From Aldrovandia affinis (lineage: Eukaryota > Chordata > Actinopteri > Notacanthiformes > Halosauridae), in assembly GCA_029706075.1 (NCBI GenBank), contig JAINUG010000209.1, positions 1,541,178 to 1,605,177 on the forward strand: a DNA stretch of 64,000 nt. The letters are read 5' to 3'. Under the pieces are notes generated by a model that saw only the letters and a program-made list of their open reading frames with translations, had not been told where the DNA came from and searched no databases. The position numbers and the translations under genes were made by a program. Shown one piece after another: positions 21,813-33,619 of the stretch (position 1 is its first letter; each line of letters starts with the position of its first letter).

Positions 21813-23373
21813 GCCCTCAATCCTTTGTACACACCTGATATGTTAGATGCATTATCATAACATTGTCCCCTACAATTATTTATATCAATTTCATTCAATT
21901 TAGGAGGTCTGTAATGGACTGAAAAAGAGATTCACAGATATGACTGTATACGGGCAGGAATTTAAAAAACGCTCAAAGACTTGACCTTCCTGAGAGACAT
22001 ATCTTATCACGAATGTTAGCTGATCAATATGGGTTAAATCTGGGGTTGAATCAACGAGAGAGAAAAACTTTGCTTTCTGCAATATTATAATAATTTCAGC
22101 TTGACCTCGTTGTCCCATAAGTGCAATGAATTCATCACATATAGTGTTGGATAAATAGGAAGTAGACCCACTCTCCTTGTTTCCATATTTCTTTGAATGT
22201 TTGGCAAGAAAGTGGTCAAACTTGCTGAGTAGCTCAAGTATTCCCAAATAGTTGCCATTGTTAGGGGAACTGAAAACTTCATTGCCTCCTCGGAATGCGA
22301 GACCTCATTCTGACAAGAACTGTATAACGGACACAACTCGTTTGAGGACCTCGCGCCAATACTTCGCCTCCTCTTCGTAGCGCTTCTTCAGTTCGTTGTC
22401 AATTCCGTGCACCTGTGTGCGAGCGAACCAGGTGAGAATTGCATTTTGATGAGGCTGGCCTGAATCATGTTCTTCTAATCCGAAAACCCGGATTGAGAAA
22501 AGGCAGATGGTGCCCTGCCGAAAAGCTGACAAAAAAGCAATATGCATTCCCAGTTGTTGGAGAATTAACCACTCACGGGCAACACACTCCCCATTACGCA
22601 GATAGCGTGAAAACAAGGTCTTACTCAATTTTGGCTTCTGATTTTTATATGATCATTCTGGTGCTGTGAATGCTATGTCTTTATTTTGACATGACAAGGA
22701 TGCTTTTATTTCTTTGCTCACCCAATAGCTACTCAAGTGTTCATTAACAGGTCCCCAACAATCTACATCAGTGGATGCGGCTGCCCGTTGCATCTTTCCT
22801 CCCGACCGTGGCACCTGCACCTGCTAGCAGAGTAGTTTTGTCAGCAGCACTGACGGTGCTGATGTTATCAGTATCTCTGGAACCGGGTTCCAGAGAAGGC
22901 GGACTCGATACTAACAGGGTTGATGTCGTGGCTGTGCCATCTCTGCCTGGTGACGGCAGTATAGTTTCCGGAGAAGGTGGCCGGGTTGACTGGGTTGGTG
23001 TGGCGGGACTTGGGTTAGCATCTGTATCATCATCTGTGTCAGGGCAGGGCTCATCGTTGATGTCGGAGCCTGCATCGGTTGCTGTTAAGTAATCATCCGT
23101 TGATGTTTTGAAGAAAGAGGTAAGCTTCAGCATTTTACTAAGAACTTCTTCCTTTCTTTTTTTTTTTTTTGAGACCCATTGTCAAATTTTCTACTTGACG
23201 ACTTGTCAAGACATAATTTTGATGATGACATAATTTTGACATAATTTTGATGATGACACAATAATTCTCGCAACAACATATTTTGTATGTTTACATTGGT
23301 ACGATTAATGGCCGTATATCGCGAGACATACAGAATTTGCTACGGGTACGTATGTATGTCAAAATTATTATCA

Positions 23374-23541
23374 TTAACCCTTTGAGGAGTACAGTCACAA
23401 ATGTGTGATCATTCTAAAATGCATTCTATAATTCTAATTGATGGCATCATAAAGGGTTATCAATACAAAATGGCCTATTGCAGAATAGAACACTATGAAT
23501 TGGAACTAGAACTCTCAAAAAACGTACTCCTCAAAGGGTAA
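23374..23541. mobile_element. piggyBac-type MITE
   Basis: A 161-bp segment (23,378-23,538) starts CCCTTTGAGGAGTAC and ends with its exact inverse, GTACTCCTCAAAGGG. On the left it is preceded by TTAA; on the right it is followed by TAAA, which could be a mutated TTAA. CCCTTTGAGG-type ends with TTAA targets are characteristic of small non-autonomous piggyBac elements. It has no coding capacity. Confidence 0.65.
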
Positions 23542-24540
23542 AAATGCAAAAACATATTTTTTTTCCCCTCACGGCTGAGGCCCCCCCCCCCTCATCACTG
23601 ACTGGGACTCGGGACTGCAGCCCGTGTAGCCCCTTAGGTAAACGTGGCTCTGGGTATGCCTTGTACCACTCTGGGTGGAAACTTCTCCTGGCTCCACCCT
23701 GGAGGGTTTTGGGGAATGTCTGCAGGGTTGGTTGAGTTGGGCCATCACTTTTAAATTTCTATATATCTGGAAGAAGAAAATAAAACAGAAAAAAATACAA
23801 TTTTACACTGAGATGGGGTTAACCTGATTATTCTATAGTAACCCTACAAATTACTTTCAGTATAACATATTTACCTAGGAGATACCTTGATTTAAGCTAG
23901 CCCATGATCCTCACCGTACAATAGCTTTGGTCAAAAAAGCAGTGCTTGTGTGTTAGTCTGTAAAAATAATGAGCTGGAAGAAAAGAAATGGGAAAATATA
24001 AAAAACATGAAGACCTGCTGGACTGGGGATAGCAGTCGGGGCCTCTGGGGTCTCTTCCAGGGGCTCTATCTCCTCACTCTGACTGTCAGCTTTCTTAGTA
24101 GTCTTCAGTTTTCTCTTCCTCTTTGGCTGATGCTCTCAGAAGAGGTATTTCATCCCTCTCTTGCTCTCTTTCTATTAGCTGTTGTTCTTCTGCTGCCTCC
24201 CTCTGCTCATTGCTACTGGTGAGTGATCTTTTTGCCCAAAAACCTCTGATGCCACTCTCCCTCTTCATTTTATTTTCGAGGTTAAATAATATTATATAAG
24301 CACAATGCATTTTCCATTGCTAGGCTTATATATCATGTAAATCATACATTTCTATAAGCATCTAACAAGCATTATGCACTGGCTGCTAGCTACTTGGGGC
24401 AAGATTGCATTAGCTAGCTAACACAACTGACAGCATTAGACAACAAAAGAAGCATGTTAACTTTGATAAATGACTCAAAATTCAAGCTTACTACAATTTG
24501 TTTGTTAGTCATTTTTCATTAAAGGTTGCAGCATTACTTT
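23542..24540. other. Unassigned region with weak hAT-like traces
   Basis: The minus strand gives RSFHPEWYKAYPEP near 23,640-23,700 and, at 24,095-24,310, a Glu/Arg-rich stretch MKRESGIRGFWAKRSL. Both are reminiscent of N-termini of ZMYM-like hAT proteins, but neither has a diagnostic motif. Otherwise non-coding. Confidence 0.3.
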
Positions 24541-24544
24541 ATTT

Positions 24545-25075
24545 TGTTAATAGGTAGCACCCATCCATCCATCCATTTTCTTGCCGCTTATCCGGGTCAC
24601 GGAGGTAACAGTCTCAGCAAAGCAGCCCAGCCATCCTTTTCCCCAGCAACTTCCTCCAGCTCTTCCCGGGTCTCCTCCCAGTTGCCTGTGCCCGGTACAC
24701 CTCCAGAGGGAGGCGCCCAGGGAGCATCCTTACCAGATGCCCAAACCACCTCAACTGACTCCTCTCAATACGGAGGAGCAAAGGTTCTACTCTGAGATCC
24801 TCCCGGATCACTGAGCTCCTCACCCTATCTCTAAGGCTGAGCCCAGCAATCCTGCACAGGAACCTAATTTCAGCCGTCTGTTTCCAGGACCTTACTCTTT
24901 CGATCATGACCCTAAGCTCATGACCATAGGTGAGGGTTGGAACGAAGATTGACCAGTAAATTGAGAGCTTTGCCTTCAGACTCAGCTTAACCATGACAGT
25001 CCGGTACAATGCCTGCATTACTGCAGACGCTGTCCCCATCCATCTGTCAATCTCATGCTCCCTTTTACTCTCACC
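24545..25075 (-). mobile_element. Rex3-like (RTE) LINE 3' end
   Basis: The minus-strand frame at 24,614-25,039 reads KLSIYWSIFVPTLTYGHELR, GLSLRDRVRSSVIREDLRVE and LLLRIERSQLRWFGHLVRML, then PGRLPLEVYRAQ. This is the C-terminal signature of teleost Rex3/RTE LINE proteins. The element ends in reverse with GTGACCCGGATAAGCGGCAA and a (ATGG)n tail at about 24,552-24,567, the known tail type. Upstream parts reappear at 26,236-27,062. Confidence 0.85.
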
Positions 25076-25079
25076 CTAG

Positions 25080-26235
25080 AACTTGATTCTGCCAGACTCC
25101 CTAAATGTATTCTTGGAGACTTTAATCATTGCTCCATAGATAAAGCACTCAAGGGTTTCCACCAATATGTCACCTGTTGTACATGCTTTGACAAGATCCT
25201 TGATAAGTGCTATTGATCTGTGGAAGGTGCATACAAATCTGTACCCCTTCCTCCCCTTGGTTCTGCTGACCACAATTCTATCCTTGCACCAGTGTACAAA
25301 TCGGTTGTAAAGAGAGTAGAGAAAGTGATCAAGTCAATCAAACAATGGACTGACCAGAGCATTGATATGCTACAGGGATGTTTTGAGTGTACCATCTGGG
25401 TTAAAACCAACCAGTGAGCAAGTAGAAACAGTATCATCCTATATATCCTACTCGACAACATACATAAACATCTCGAGGGTCCTAAAACAACTGCTAAACT
25501 CCTGTTTGCTGACTTATCCTCTGCCTTTAACACATTACAGCCCCACATCCTGGCAGATAAACTCCTGAACCATTTTCATTTGGATCACCAGATAATCATT
25601 TGGATCATGGACTTCCTCACACACAGAATGCAAAGAGTACTGGTTAATAATGCATACTCTGATCTGCTGCACACCTCCACTGGCTCTCCCCAGGGATGTG
25701 TCCTCTCACCTCTGCTCTTCATCCTCTGCACTGATGACTGCAGTCCCCACACCCCAAATGTCACCTGGTCTAGTTTGCGGATGACACTGTGCTCCTCTCC
25801 CTGCTCTCAGACCCTGCCCAAGACCATGGGCCTGCCCTCGACGAGTTCATGGAGTTGTGTGACACCTCCTGTCTGGAGCTGAATGTGACTAAGACCAAGG
25901 AAATGGTGGTCTTCTCCTCCAGACAGTGCAGGAGTCAAGGTTAACATCAGCACCTACATTCATCCACGGGGAGCCAGTGGAGGTTGTGAAGCAATATAAG
26001 TACCTGGGTACCATGCAGGTTTGACACCAACACAAAGGACATTCTGAAGAAATGTCAGCAACGCCAGTACTTCCTGAGGAAGCTCAACTCCTTTGGGGTC
26101 AACTGCACCATCCTCACCACATTCTATAATTCATTCATAGAAAGTATAATAACCTTCTCCTTCACCTGTTGGTTCCACTCCCTCACCATTCAGAACAAGA
26201 AGCGCCTCCAGAGTGTGCAGATCGGAATGCGGAAT
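25080..26235 (+). mobile_element. Rex1/Babar-like LINE fragment, decayed
   Basis: Frame-shifted plus-strand pieces: GDFNHCSIDKALKGFHQYVT-like sequence (about 25,113-25,170), LPPLGSADHNSILAPVYKSV (the S-x-D-H block), [40 protein letters not shown], and NVTKTKEMVV near 25,882-25,911, ending FTCWFHSLTIQNKKRLQSVQ. It is of the same general group as 13,764-16,018 but much more decayed. It lies between the two halves of a reverse Rex3-like LINE and probably inserted there. Confidence 0.75.
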
Positions 26236-27062
26236 CCGCATTGTTCACATCGCGAGTCCCCCATGACAACTAATTCCGGACAAAGGACTCATTTTTCAGC
26301 TTGACAGCTTCCCTGACTACTGGTGTCCACCAGCGGGTCCTTGGGTTGCCACCATAACAGGCACCGACCACCTTCTGGCCACAGCTCCTAGCAGCCGCTT
26401 CCACGATGGAGGCTTTAAACAGAGTCCATTTGGATTCCATGTCTTCAGCCTCCTCCGGAATGTGAGGGAAACTCCTCCGGAGGTGGGAGCTGAAATCGCT
26501 CCGGACAGGTTCCTTTACCAGTCATTTCCAGCAAACCCTCACCACATGCTTGGGCTTACCAGGTCTGTCCGGCAGTCTACCACACCATCTGATCCAGCTC
26601 ACCACCAGGTGGTCATCGGTAGACAGCTCTGCTCCTCTCTTCACCCGAGTGTCCAGAACATATGGCCTCAGGTCCAATGAAACAACTACAAAGTCATCAA
26701 CCTTTGGCTCAAGGTGCTCTGGTACCAGGTACACTTATGAGCCTCCTTGTGTTCGAACATGGTGTTCGTTATGGACAGTCCATAACTAGCACAGAAGTCC
26801 AATAACAGAACACCACTCGGGTTCAGATCGGACAAGCCGTCACTCCCAATCACACCCCTCCAGATTACTTAATCATTGCCCACATGGGGGTTGAGGTCTC
26901 CCAGTAGAACTATGGAGTCACCAGGTGGCACCATTTCCAGCACCCCACCCATTGTCTCCAAGAAGGCAGTGTACTCTGAACTGCTGTTTGGTGCGTATGC
27001 ACACACAACAGTCAGAGTCCTCCTCCCTGTGACCCAAAGTCGCATCGAGGTAACCTAATAGG
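26236..27062 (-). mobile_element. Rex3-like LINE, endonuclease part
   Basis: The minus strand encodes [78 protein letters not shown] and RTRWWTPVVREAVKLKNESF, the endonuclease and linker of Rex3/RTE-type LINEs (GD-x-N and C-T-W-Y blocks). There are several stops. The inverted-arm homology begins inside it at 26,368, and a copy sits at 59,737-60,307. Confidence 0.8.
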
Positions 27063-27243
27063 TAGCACATCAAAGGAAAAGCATATAGGTGTCAAACCAT
27101 TCCACAAGTGAAATCCTGCTTTGCATTCAAAGAAACCTGAACAGGCCCTCGATGGAATGAGTTTGACACCCCTGATATACACCATTCACAAGTATCCTGT
27201 TTGACAAATGGACAAATGGGATGGGAGGGGGAAGAGCAGACCT
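26944..27243. other. Segment missing from Arm 2
   Basis: These 300 bp (the upstream end of the Rex3 endonuclease region plus flank) are absent from Arm 2, where GGATGAG joins directly to GTGCTGGAAAT at about 59,731-59,737. Because Rex3 sequence is contiguous here, a deletion in Arm 2 is more likely than an insertion in Arm 1. Confidence 0.7.
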
Positions 27244-28560
27244 CATCCATTTTTTGCTGAGAAGGGGGAACTCTGAAGAGTTTGGAACTGGTTATTATGG
27301 GGATTAACTTTTAACAAAGTCGGAAAGAAATATGATAACATTCATTCAACACGAAAAAATTCATACCAGTTAGTTTAGATAAATGGGGTGGCAAGACATT
27401 ATTTTAGGGTGGCGGCTGCACCACTGGGAGTGAGAAGACATCAAGTATCATGCAACTGGTTGAATTTTGGAAATTACTAGGATGCATCATTTATTGGTAC
27501 AAATAGTGCTTGTTAATGTTTGTCTTAATTACCTAATGTATTTGGGGGGGGTCTTCATTATCTCAGAATTTGGCATTGCACTACATCTCACAAACATTGC
27601 ATGTTTTGCCACTCTTATATAATCACATATTCACTCTGATGCCTGGTATATGTGCTTGTCACATAATTAGCCTAGCATTATAAGTAACCTGAGGTTTCAG
27701 TAAGCATAAAACAGCAAACATGTAGCGGTAGAAATGGTGTAAGTATGAACAACCTTTAGCAACTCATAACCTGGGAATTTTAAAAACCTGTGCTTATTCC
27801 ATAACATTAGGCATTATGTTACGTATTCTCAACATTCATTGCCTTAAAAATGTGTTTTTTCGTTTTTTTCAAGAACAAAATCTAGTGGTAAAGGGTTATA
27901 TGTAAACATAAAAATGTATGTGAAATATGGTAATTATAACTTTTTCCTATTGTTGTGCTGTAACTAAAAGTTATTCCCGAATCATTTCGTATCAGCCGAA
28001 TGTCTATTTTAAAGACACAATGCACCATGTCAATTATGTCAACATTTTTTTTTTGTCATTGTTTCTTAAGAACATAAGACATTTCAATGTACAATATTAG
28101 CGCGACTTGAATTCGTTCGACACGTTCCTTGCCCTGAAAGGATACCGCGATTTAGTCGCCCAGTGATGTTTGTGGATATTGTTTACTATTTTGTAGTCTT
28201 CCGTATGGAAGTTTTTATGGAATTTTCTCCACATCAATAACTTATTTAGCTATCGATAACCTATAGACTTCGTGCGGATCACTATATACGTTTAATGTAT
28301 TTGTAAACTGCACAGTAAAAAAAAAAAAAAGCTTAGTCGGGCATAACAACAATACGACTCCTACACTTTTTAAATCGTATACAAACGTGGTGTTCGTGTG
28401 TGTAAGCAAAGCTAATCGAACTGTGTAATTATAAATCATGTAATGCATAGCATTTGTCTTCATAAAGTAGGTAACGTATTGTTAATGTTTTTACATTGAA
28501 GATTTCCAAAACTAGAACCGTTTCAAGATTTAGTTTTCCGTAACACGCGTCCTTCCTGCA
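27244..28560. other. Non-coding flank upstream of trihelix gene
   Basis: Shared with Arm 2 (about 58,100-59,730), apart from 28,176-28,498, which is missing there. I see no gene. The 28,318-28,332 A-run and an AT-rich character are the only notable features. Confidence 0.5.
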
Positions 28561-29026
28561 GTGAACCTTCGGCGTCTGCGTTGTGTTCATGCAGGCCCTG
28601 CGTAAAACGTCACCACAGACACCAGCAGCGAATCCCTACCCAGAATTGCGCAGCAGAGTTGCGCAGACATACCCAGTAAAGAACGCAGCCATTATTCAGA
28701 CCTCCACAACAGACAAATTAAACAACGGTTTATTGAACAAAGGACCAGCAATACAACAGAGAAATGCATTGTAATTAAAATTATAATGGTGGACAGAAAA
28801 TAAGAAGCGCAAAGGCAAAAAAGTTGTTACAAAAACTATTCCCGCGCTAGCTAGCTAGCAAGCAAGCAATATAAAGCAAGCGGTGCGTGGTAAAGCTTGG
28901 TGGCTTGCAAATCTGACATTCACGCAACAAATTACAACGTTTGCGGATATTTTTTCTAAATCTCACGACAACTTATCTCAATAAATTATGTTTCGCTAAT
29001 AAGGTAGCTGTACGGTGTGTAAGAGA

Positions 29027-31346
29027 ATGGACAACATATCGACAAATGAATCGTCCCTGGCGGAGAACGAGTCGTCGCAGCTGTGCAAAAACGAAGACGA
29101 ATCATCGCAGCTGTGCATCAGCCAAGACGGTTCCGTGTTTGCAGATCCCGGGTCTGACGTGTCTGGAGGCGAGCAGCACGAGCATCTACTACAGTCTGTC
29201 CAAATGTCCACTGCCGCTGCTCCCATCCTACTATGTGAGTCCCCCTACTTTCGCTAGCTTTTTATTGTTAGTTAACGTTAGCTAGCTAAAGAAATATACA
29301 TTTGCACTAAGCTTACCACGGGAGCACTCACCTTGATCACAGTGTGAATCATTTACGTTAACGTAACCTAGCGAAAGTAGTAGTAATAATAATAATAATA
29401 TTATTATTATATTTTTAAAGTATAGCTACAACTTGGAAGAGTTTGCACGTAGTTTGCATGTTATAATCCACCGATGACATTTTCTTGGTTGTTGAGGTAA
29501 CTCATAATTTGCCCCCGACCATCCAGCTATGGAATCGTGGCATTTGTGTATGCGAGTTGAAATCGGAACTCTGCTTTTGATGTAAATATAGTGTTAAGAA
29601 TTTAGGGCACAGTAGTTTGTTTTTGTTTTTAGATAAACGAATTGTACTATATAATTGTCCTTATATACAATAATAATACTTTTTATAATTACTTTTCAGA
29701 TAAACCAATAATATCATATAATGACCTGTGCATAGTACATTCAGTGGTTATTCACATGCAGTTTAACATTTAAGTATTTCTGTCTGATGTTGATCGGTCA
29801 ATGATGATGATCAGACATCAGATGTGCTTTTATTAATTCATTTATTTGAACTCATCAGATCCTGTTAGCGCCGATAGAGTCATATCCACCACCTCAATGG
29901 ACGGCAAAACAATCTTCAAGATTGCCCCAGGTGAGTTCCAAAAATCAATGGATCCGTCAAATCCTCCATGGTCCCACTAAGTTTATAAGTTTAAAATTTC
30001 AGGTAGACCATAAAGCAACCATTAATACTTTGAGTAAATATATTGAGAAAATGATTGTGAGGAACTGCCATGATTTCAAAAAGACCATTACAACGGTGCT
30101 CTAAGTAGCATTCGAAACAGCAGCATCAGCATAGTGGCTGTTGTTGCGGACAAGGTGAGATGTCTTGAACGTTCATCTCCCTACAGCCCCCCTGCCAAAT
30201 ATGAACCTGCCAGTGGTCACGCCAGAGAAGGTATCTTACCAGGCCATCGTCTACTTGATTGAGGGGATGGGGCGGCGTTGGAACATGTATGGCTCACGGG
30301 GGCGGGCACAGCTCTTCCACAGCGTGCAGAAGGAGCTGGAGAGCCAGGGCTACTGCCTGCCGGTGGAGAGGATCCGCCGCAAGTGGAACAACCTCATTGT
30401 CACCTACAAGAGGGTGAAGGACAGGAGCAGGGAGACCGGCCAGGCCAAGACCTCCTGGGAGTACTTTGAGGTACTGCTGGGGCTATCGCCAGGGCAATGT
30501 GAATATGGCAGTGTGTGCCTGATGCCACTAAGAACTGGCAAAGTTGTTAAATGTTAAAAATGCCAATGTTAAAAATAGATATTTTTAAAAGGAATAAATG
30601 CATAATTCTGTAAAAAAAATAGATTGACAGTACATTTTAAAAGACCACATATCTCCTCCCCTCCCTCTCTGTTTTTTTCCCTCTCTTGTTCCTGTTTTTG
30701 GAACCTGTACTTCTGCCCCCTTTGTAAAGATGATGGACGCGTTGCTGGGAAGCACCATTGGCAACCAGAGCGCCGCCAACACCTCGGCAACACTGGTCAA
30801 CATGGCGAACATCGCCAAGGAGACGGCGGCTGAGCAGCAACTGCCCATGAGTGGGAGCGCCAGGGTCAAGCCCGGCCTGCTCCCAGGGGGGCTTATCACC
30901 ACCTGCGCCCAAATCCCCACCCTCATCCCCTCCTCCCTCCCACCCCCTATCACCCTCAACACCTCCTCTAAGACGCCCAGCAACACGGACGCACGCCACC
31001 CGGCCCCCTCCCCCTCCCGTAAGTCCCCGCCAGGCTGGGCCGGCTGTGGGTCCACCAGAAGCTGCGGCGGGCGCTGGCAGACACGGCAGCCTCCTTCCTG
31101 GCCCAGCAGCACAGGCAGGCGGAGGAGCGCACCACCCTCCTGCGCGGCTTCCTCACAGGGCAGGAGGAGCGGGGCCGGGTGGAGGAGGAGCGTGTGAGCC
31201 GCTGCGAGGCACGCGAGAGGCGCCGGGAGAAGAGGGAGGGGAAGATGGTGGATGCCATGGGTCGCATGGCCACTGCCCTGGAACTGATCTCCTCCAAGCA
31301 GGACACCATTATCATGCTGCTGCAGAGGCTGGCAGACAGGCAGTGA
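29027..31346 (+). CDS. Trihelix (Myb/SANT-like) gene, Arm 1 copy
   Basis: Four exons fit consensus splice sites and keep frame: 29,027-29,234, 29,859-29,930, 30,187-30,470 and 30,730-31,346 (stop TGA). The ATG is at 29,027 (MDNISTNESSLAENESSQLC). Exon 1 is acidic/Ser-rich. Exon 3 holds the trihelix domain (residues about 110-188): YLIEGMGRRWNMYG, LFHSVQKELESQGYCLPVER, RRKWNNLIVTYKRVKDRSRE, SWEYFE. Exon 4 has MMDALLGSTIGNQ, a Pro-rich linker and a charged, probably coiled C-terminus (SRCEARERRREKREGK, ALELISSKQDTIIMLLQRLA). Such proteins are probably nuclear DNA-binding factors; the target is unknown. Exon 4 is 617 nt, one short of a multiple of three, with a C-run near 31,020-31,031 one base shorter than in Arm 2, which breaks the frame between linker and C-terminus. 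I do not recognise an established gene name. Confidence 0.75.
29380..29416. repeat. (TAA)n/(TTA)n palindromic microsatellite
   Basis: TAATAATAATAATAATATTA followed by more TTA units forms a self-complementary AT microsatellite in intron 1. The Arm 2 counterpart is at about 57,236-57,270 with different unit counts. Confidence 0.8.
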
Positions 31347-31439
31347 GGCAGGGTGTGCGGGGCCAGGGGAGGGGTCCAAGGAACAAACTGAAACCAGGAG
31401 GTTAGGAAGGAAAATGGAGCAAGGATCTGAGTAAGGCAA

Positions 31440-32400
31440 TGTTTTTATTGTAAGTGCTACATTATAAATGGCACAGTTTGTTTGATTACACTAATACTGA
31501 TTGAGCTGCTATAAAGTGTGAATGTGGGGGGGTTGAATTTTGGGCTGATTAGACATGTCAACACAATCCCATTGGCACTTAGCAGGGTGGGTGAAATTAT
31601 TAATTTCACTCACCAGTCATTAAGTGTGGTTTGGTCCCACGTATGTGTATTTTTTGTGAATGGTTGTTAATATACAGCTACAAAACCCCATTTAATCCAT
31701 TTCATGCAGTGTTTGTACAGTACTTAGGAGGAGGGGACAGGCAATTAAAACAGAAATAATGTAGTGAATTGGTTGTGTATTTTGGTGAAATGCTATTTTC
31801 TGTCACCTCCACCAGGACAGCTGTCCTTTACAAATCCAAGACCTATAAAATAGTAACCAGTTGTTGTTTTTTATACATTGTGGTGGTAATATAAAAAAAA
31901 TCATGGTTAGTACAAAGTCATGGTGCTTGTCAATGGAAAGGTTGTTTTGTATGTTTTTAGTGTGATAGCTGGTAGTGTGTTCCATGGTTTATTACACACA
32001 TTTCTGCAGATTTTGTCTGTTTTTTGTACCACTTATCTCACTTTTCCCCCTCAGACGCCTCATTTTGATCATATTGTAAAAGTACAAAGTGGTGCTTTTT
32101 ATTCATATTATTTTATTCTTATAGGCTTCTCCTGCTATTCTCTATAAATTCATATTAATTCTTTAGTCCAGTCCATTTCTGCCCTATGGGGTCATGTAAC
32201 ACTGGAGAAAGTGTTCTGTTAATATACTATTACTATTCATAATAAACTATTATTAAAACCAAATAAGTAACAAAACCGTAAATAGTGAAAACATCTGGGG
32301 GGACACTTGAAATGGGCTGTATTCAGATCAATCAAGAAAGATGTTTGCATGTAGTAGAGCTAATTGCTTATTCAATTATAATGTTGTATGTAAGTGATCA
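31440..32400. other. 3' flank of trihelix gene
   Basis: Non-coding, shared with Arm 2 (54,220-55,165). I see no additional exon. ATTATAAATGGCACAG at 31,461-31,476 and several AATAAA-like words are present, but a poly(A) site cannot be assigned. Confidence 0.45.
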
Positions 32401-32639
32401 GAGGTGGGTTTCCTGAAAACGATGAACGTTAGAGATCAACGTGCGACTTTACGATGAATGTAGGAAAGGTATGTGCAACTTCTGCATGGGTTTCTCAAAA
32501 GCCGTCATTAGCTGGTATTTTACATGTGAGTTTAACATGCTTCTTAGTTAACTCTGCCCCAGCACCAGTCTGGGAAAAAGCAAAGCAAGTCGATAATGAA
32601 ACAATCGATTTACAAATCTCTGCAACATCTAGTTTGTTT

Positions 32640-32880
32640 TTTGGGACATTGGCATGATGTAAATGAATTAGAAATAGTTGCAGATAATTATAACAGTACA
32701 TTTTGAAGAATACAATTACAGGGAAAGGTATAAATGGGGAGTCTCTCCAACACTGAAAAAAATGGGATGACATTGCAAGCAAACTAACTGCTTGCAGTGA
32801 GCAGTTTAGGACTGGGATGGATGCCAGCCAAGCCAAGGAAAATGGGGGCTGAATTACACCCTGAAAGGGTACACAATTAT
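32640..32880 (+). pseudogene. Harbinger-type Myb-like domain relic, Arm 1
   Basis: The plus strand at about 32,757-32,847 reads KWDDIASKLTACSEQFRTGM then ASQAKENGG. The Arm 2 copy has an extra 24 bp that supplies VRKKWQDLSS between these halves, giving the V-x-K-K-W-x-D-L motif of Myb-like proteins encoded by PIF/Harbinger elements. Arm 1 therefore has a 24-bp internal deletion. Only one domain is visible. Confidence 0.55.
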
Positions 32881-33387
32881 CTGATGCAGGAACCACAAAA
32901 AACAATTTTAAATCTTAGAATTCATTTTCCTCTTATATCTGTAGAAGAGGTGTCATTGTATAGTAAAAACAAACCCCATACAGTATGGCATGTGACTGGC
33001 TAAAACCATGTAACCAATTTAGATAGACACCAGTGGATGCCTAGGTCTTTTTTTTTTGAAACAACCCTGCAGAATTTGATTGCTTTTAGATATTTTCATT
33101 CAGTTTTTTGGGGAAGTGTACAACCGCTTGGGGTAGCACATACAATAAGTTTAAGTTTGCCTACACAGCAGCGTTAAGGCGCACTACTTAGCTGCACGGA
33201 TGGCGTAGTGGACACAGACAGCGTCTTTGGTTTAAATGAAGGATTCTCTAAACCGCTGCCATGATTAGGATAACCTGGTTAGGCCTAACTTATTTTAAGG
33301 TGTCAAGTTAATTGATAACTTTAGGTGGCAAGTTAATTGGAGCCTGGGAAAAGTCTTCATCTTTATAGGCTATCCTTGTTACAAATT

Positions 33388-33543
33388 AAAATACATATTC
33401 CATTTAGCAGATGCTTTTATCAAAGGCGACTTACATTAGTGAATGCATATATTTTTCAGTGCATGTCTTCCCAATGGGAATCAAATCCACGACCTAAGTG
33501 TTGTCAGCTCCATTCTCTAGCTACTGAGCCACACAGAACCAGG
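33388..33543 (-). mobile_element. tRNA-derived SINE with L2 tail, Arm 1
   Basis: On the minus strand a tRNA-like head (GTGTGGCTCAGTAGCTAGAG, then a box-B-like GATTTGATTCCC) leads to a tail ATGTAAGTCGCCTTTGATAA, AGCATCTGCTAAATG, which is a diverged L2 3' tail. The Arm 2 copy is at 53,047-53,207, so the insertion predates the duplication. Confidence 0.7.
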
Positions 33544-33619
33544 TAGGCTATTGTCTAGAATGACCATATATGTTAAAAGAAAGAAAAAGGACAATGAACA
33601 GGTCTTTGGCTAACAGTGT

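Larger units (their letters stand above)
20080..23135 (-). mobile_element. hAT transposon, minus strand, split by Tc1
   Basis: Read on the minus strand: N-terminus at 23,133 (MLKLTSFFKTSTDDYL), a Pro/Asp-rich segment, the zinc-finger/helix region (22,305-22,628: EWLILQQLG, ILTWFARTQVHGIDNELKKR), the core (21,900-22,247: GILELLSKFDHFLAKH, FFSLVDSTPDLTHIDQLTFV), then QCYDNASNISGVYKGL at about 21,815-21,870. After the Tc1 insertion (about 20,525-21,812) comes the C-terminal dimerisation domain (20,075-20,500: PRNLMVLLREKQLQSTFPIV, RLNGLTILSIEHGLQRQLDF, ending KKSRKKAF). The segment between the DNASN block and the C-terminus is missing. Several stops interrupt it. Confidence 0.75.

Noticed and set aside
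30585-31439. 284-codon minus-strand frame, and an overlapping 184-codon plus-strand frame, over the trihelix exon 4 (also 55,169-56,023)
   Set aside because: GC-rich shadow frames of exon 4. The spliced exon frame has consistent splice sites, domain content and the same layout in both arms.
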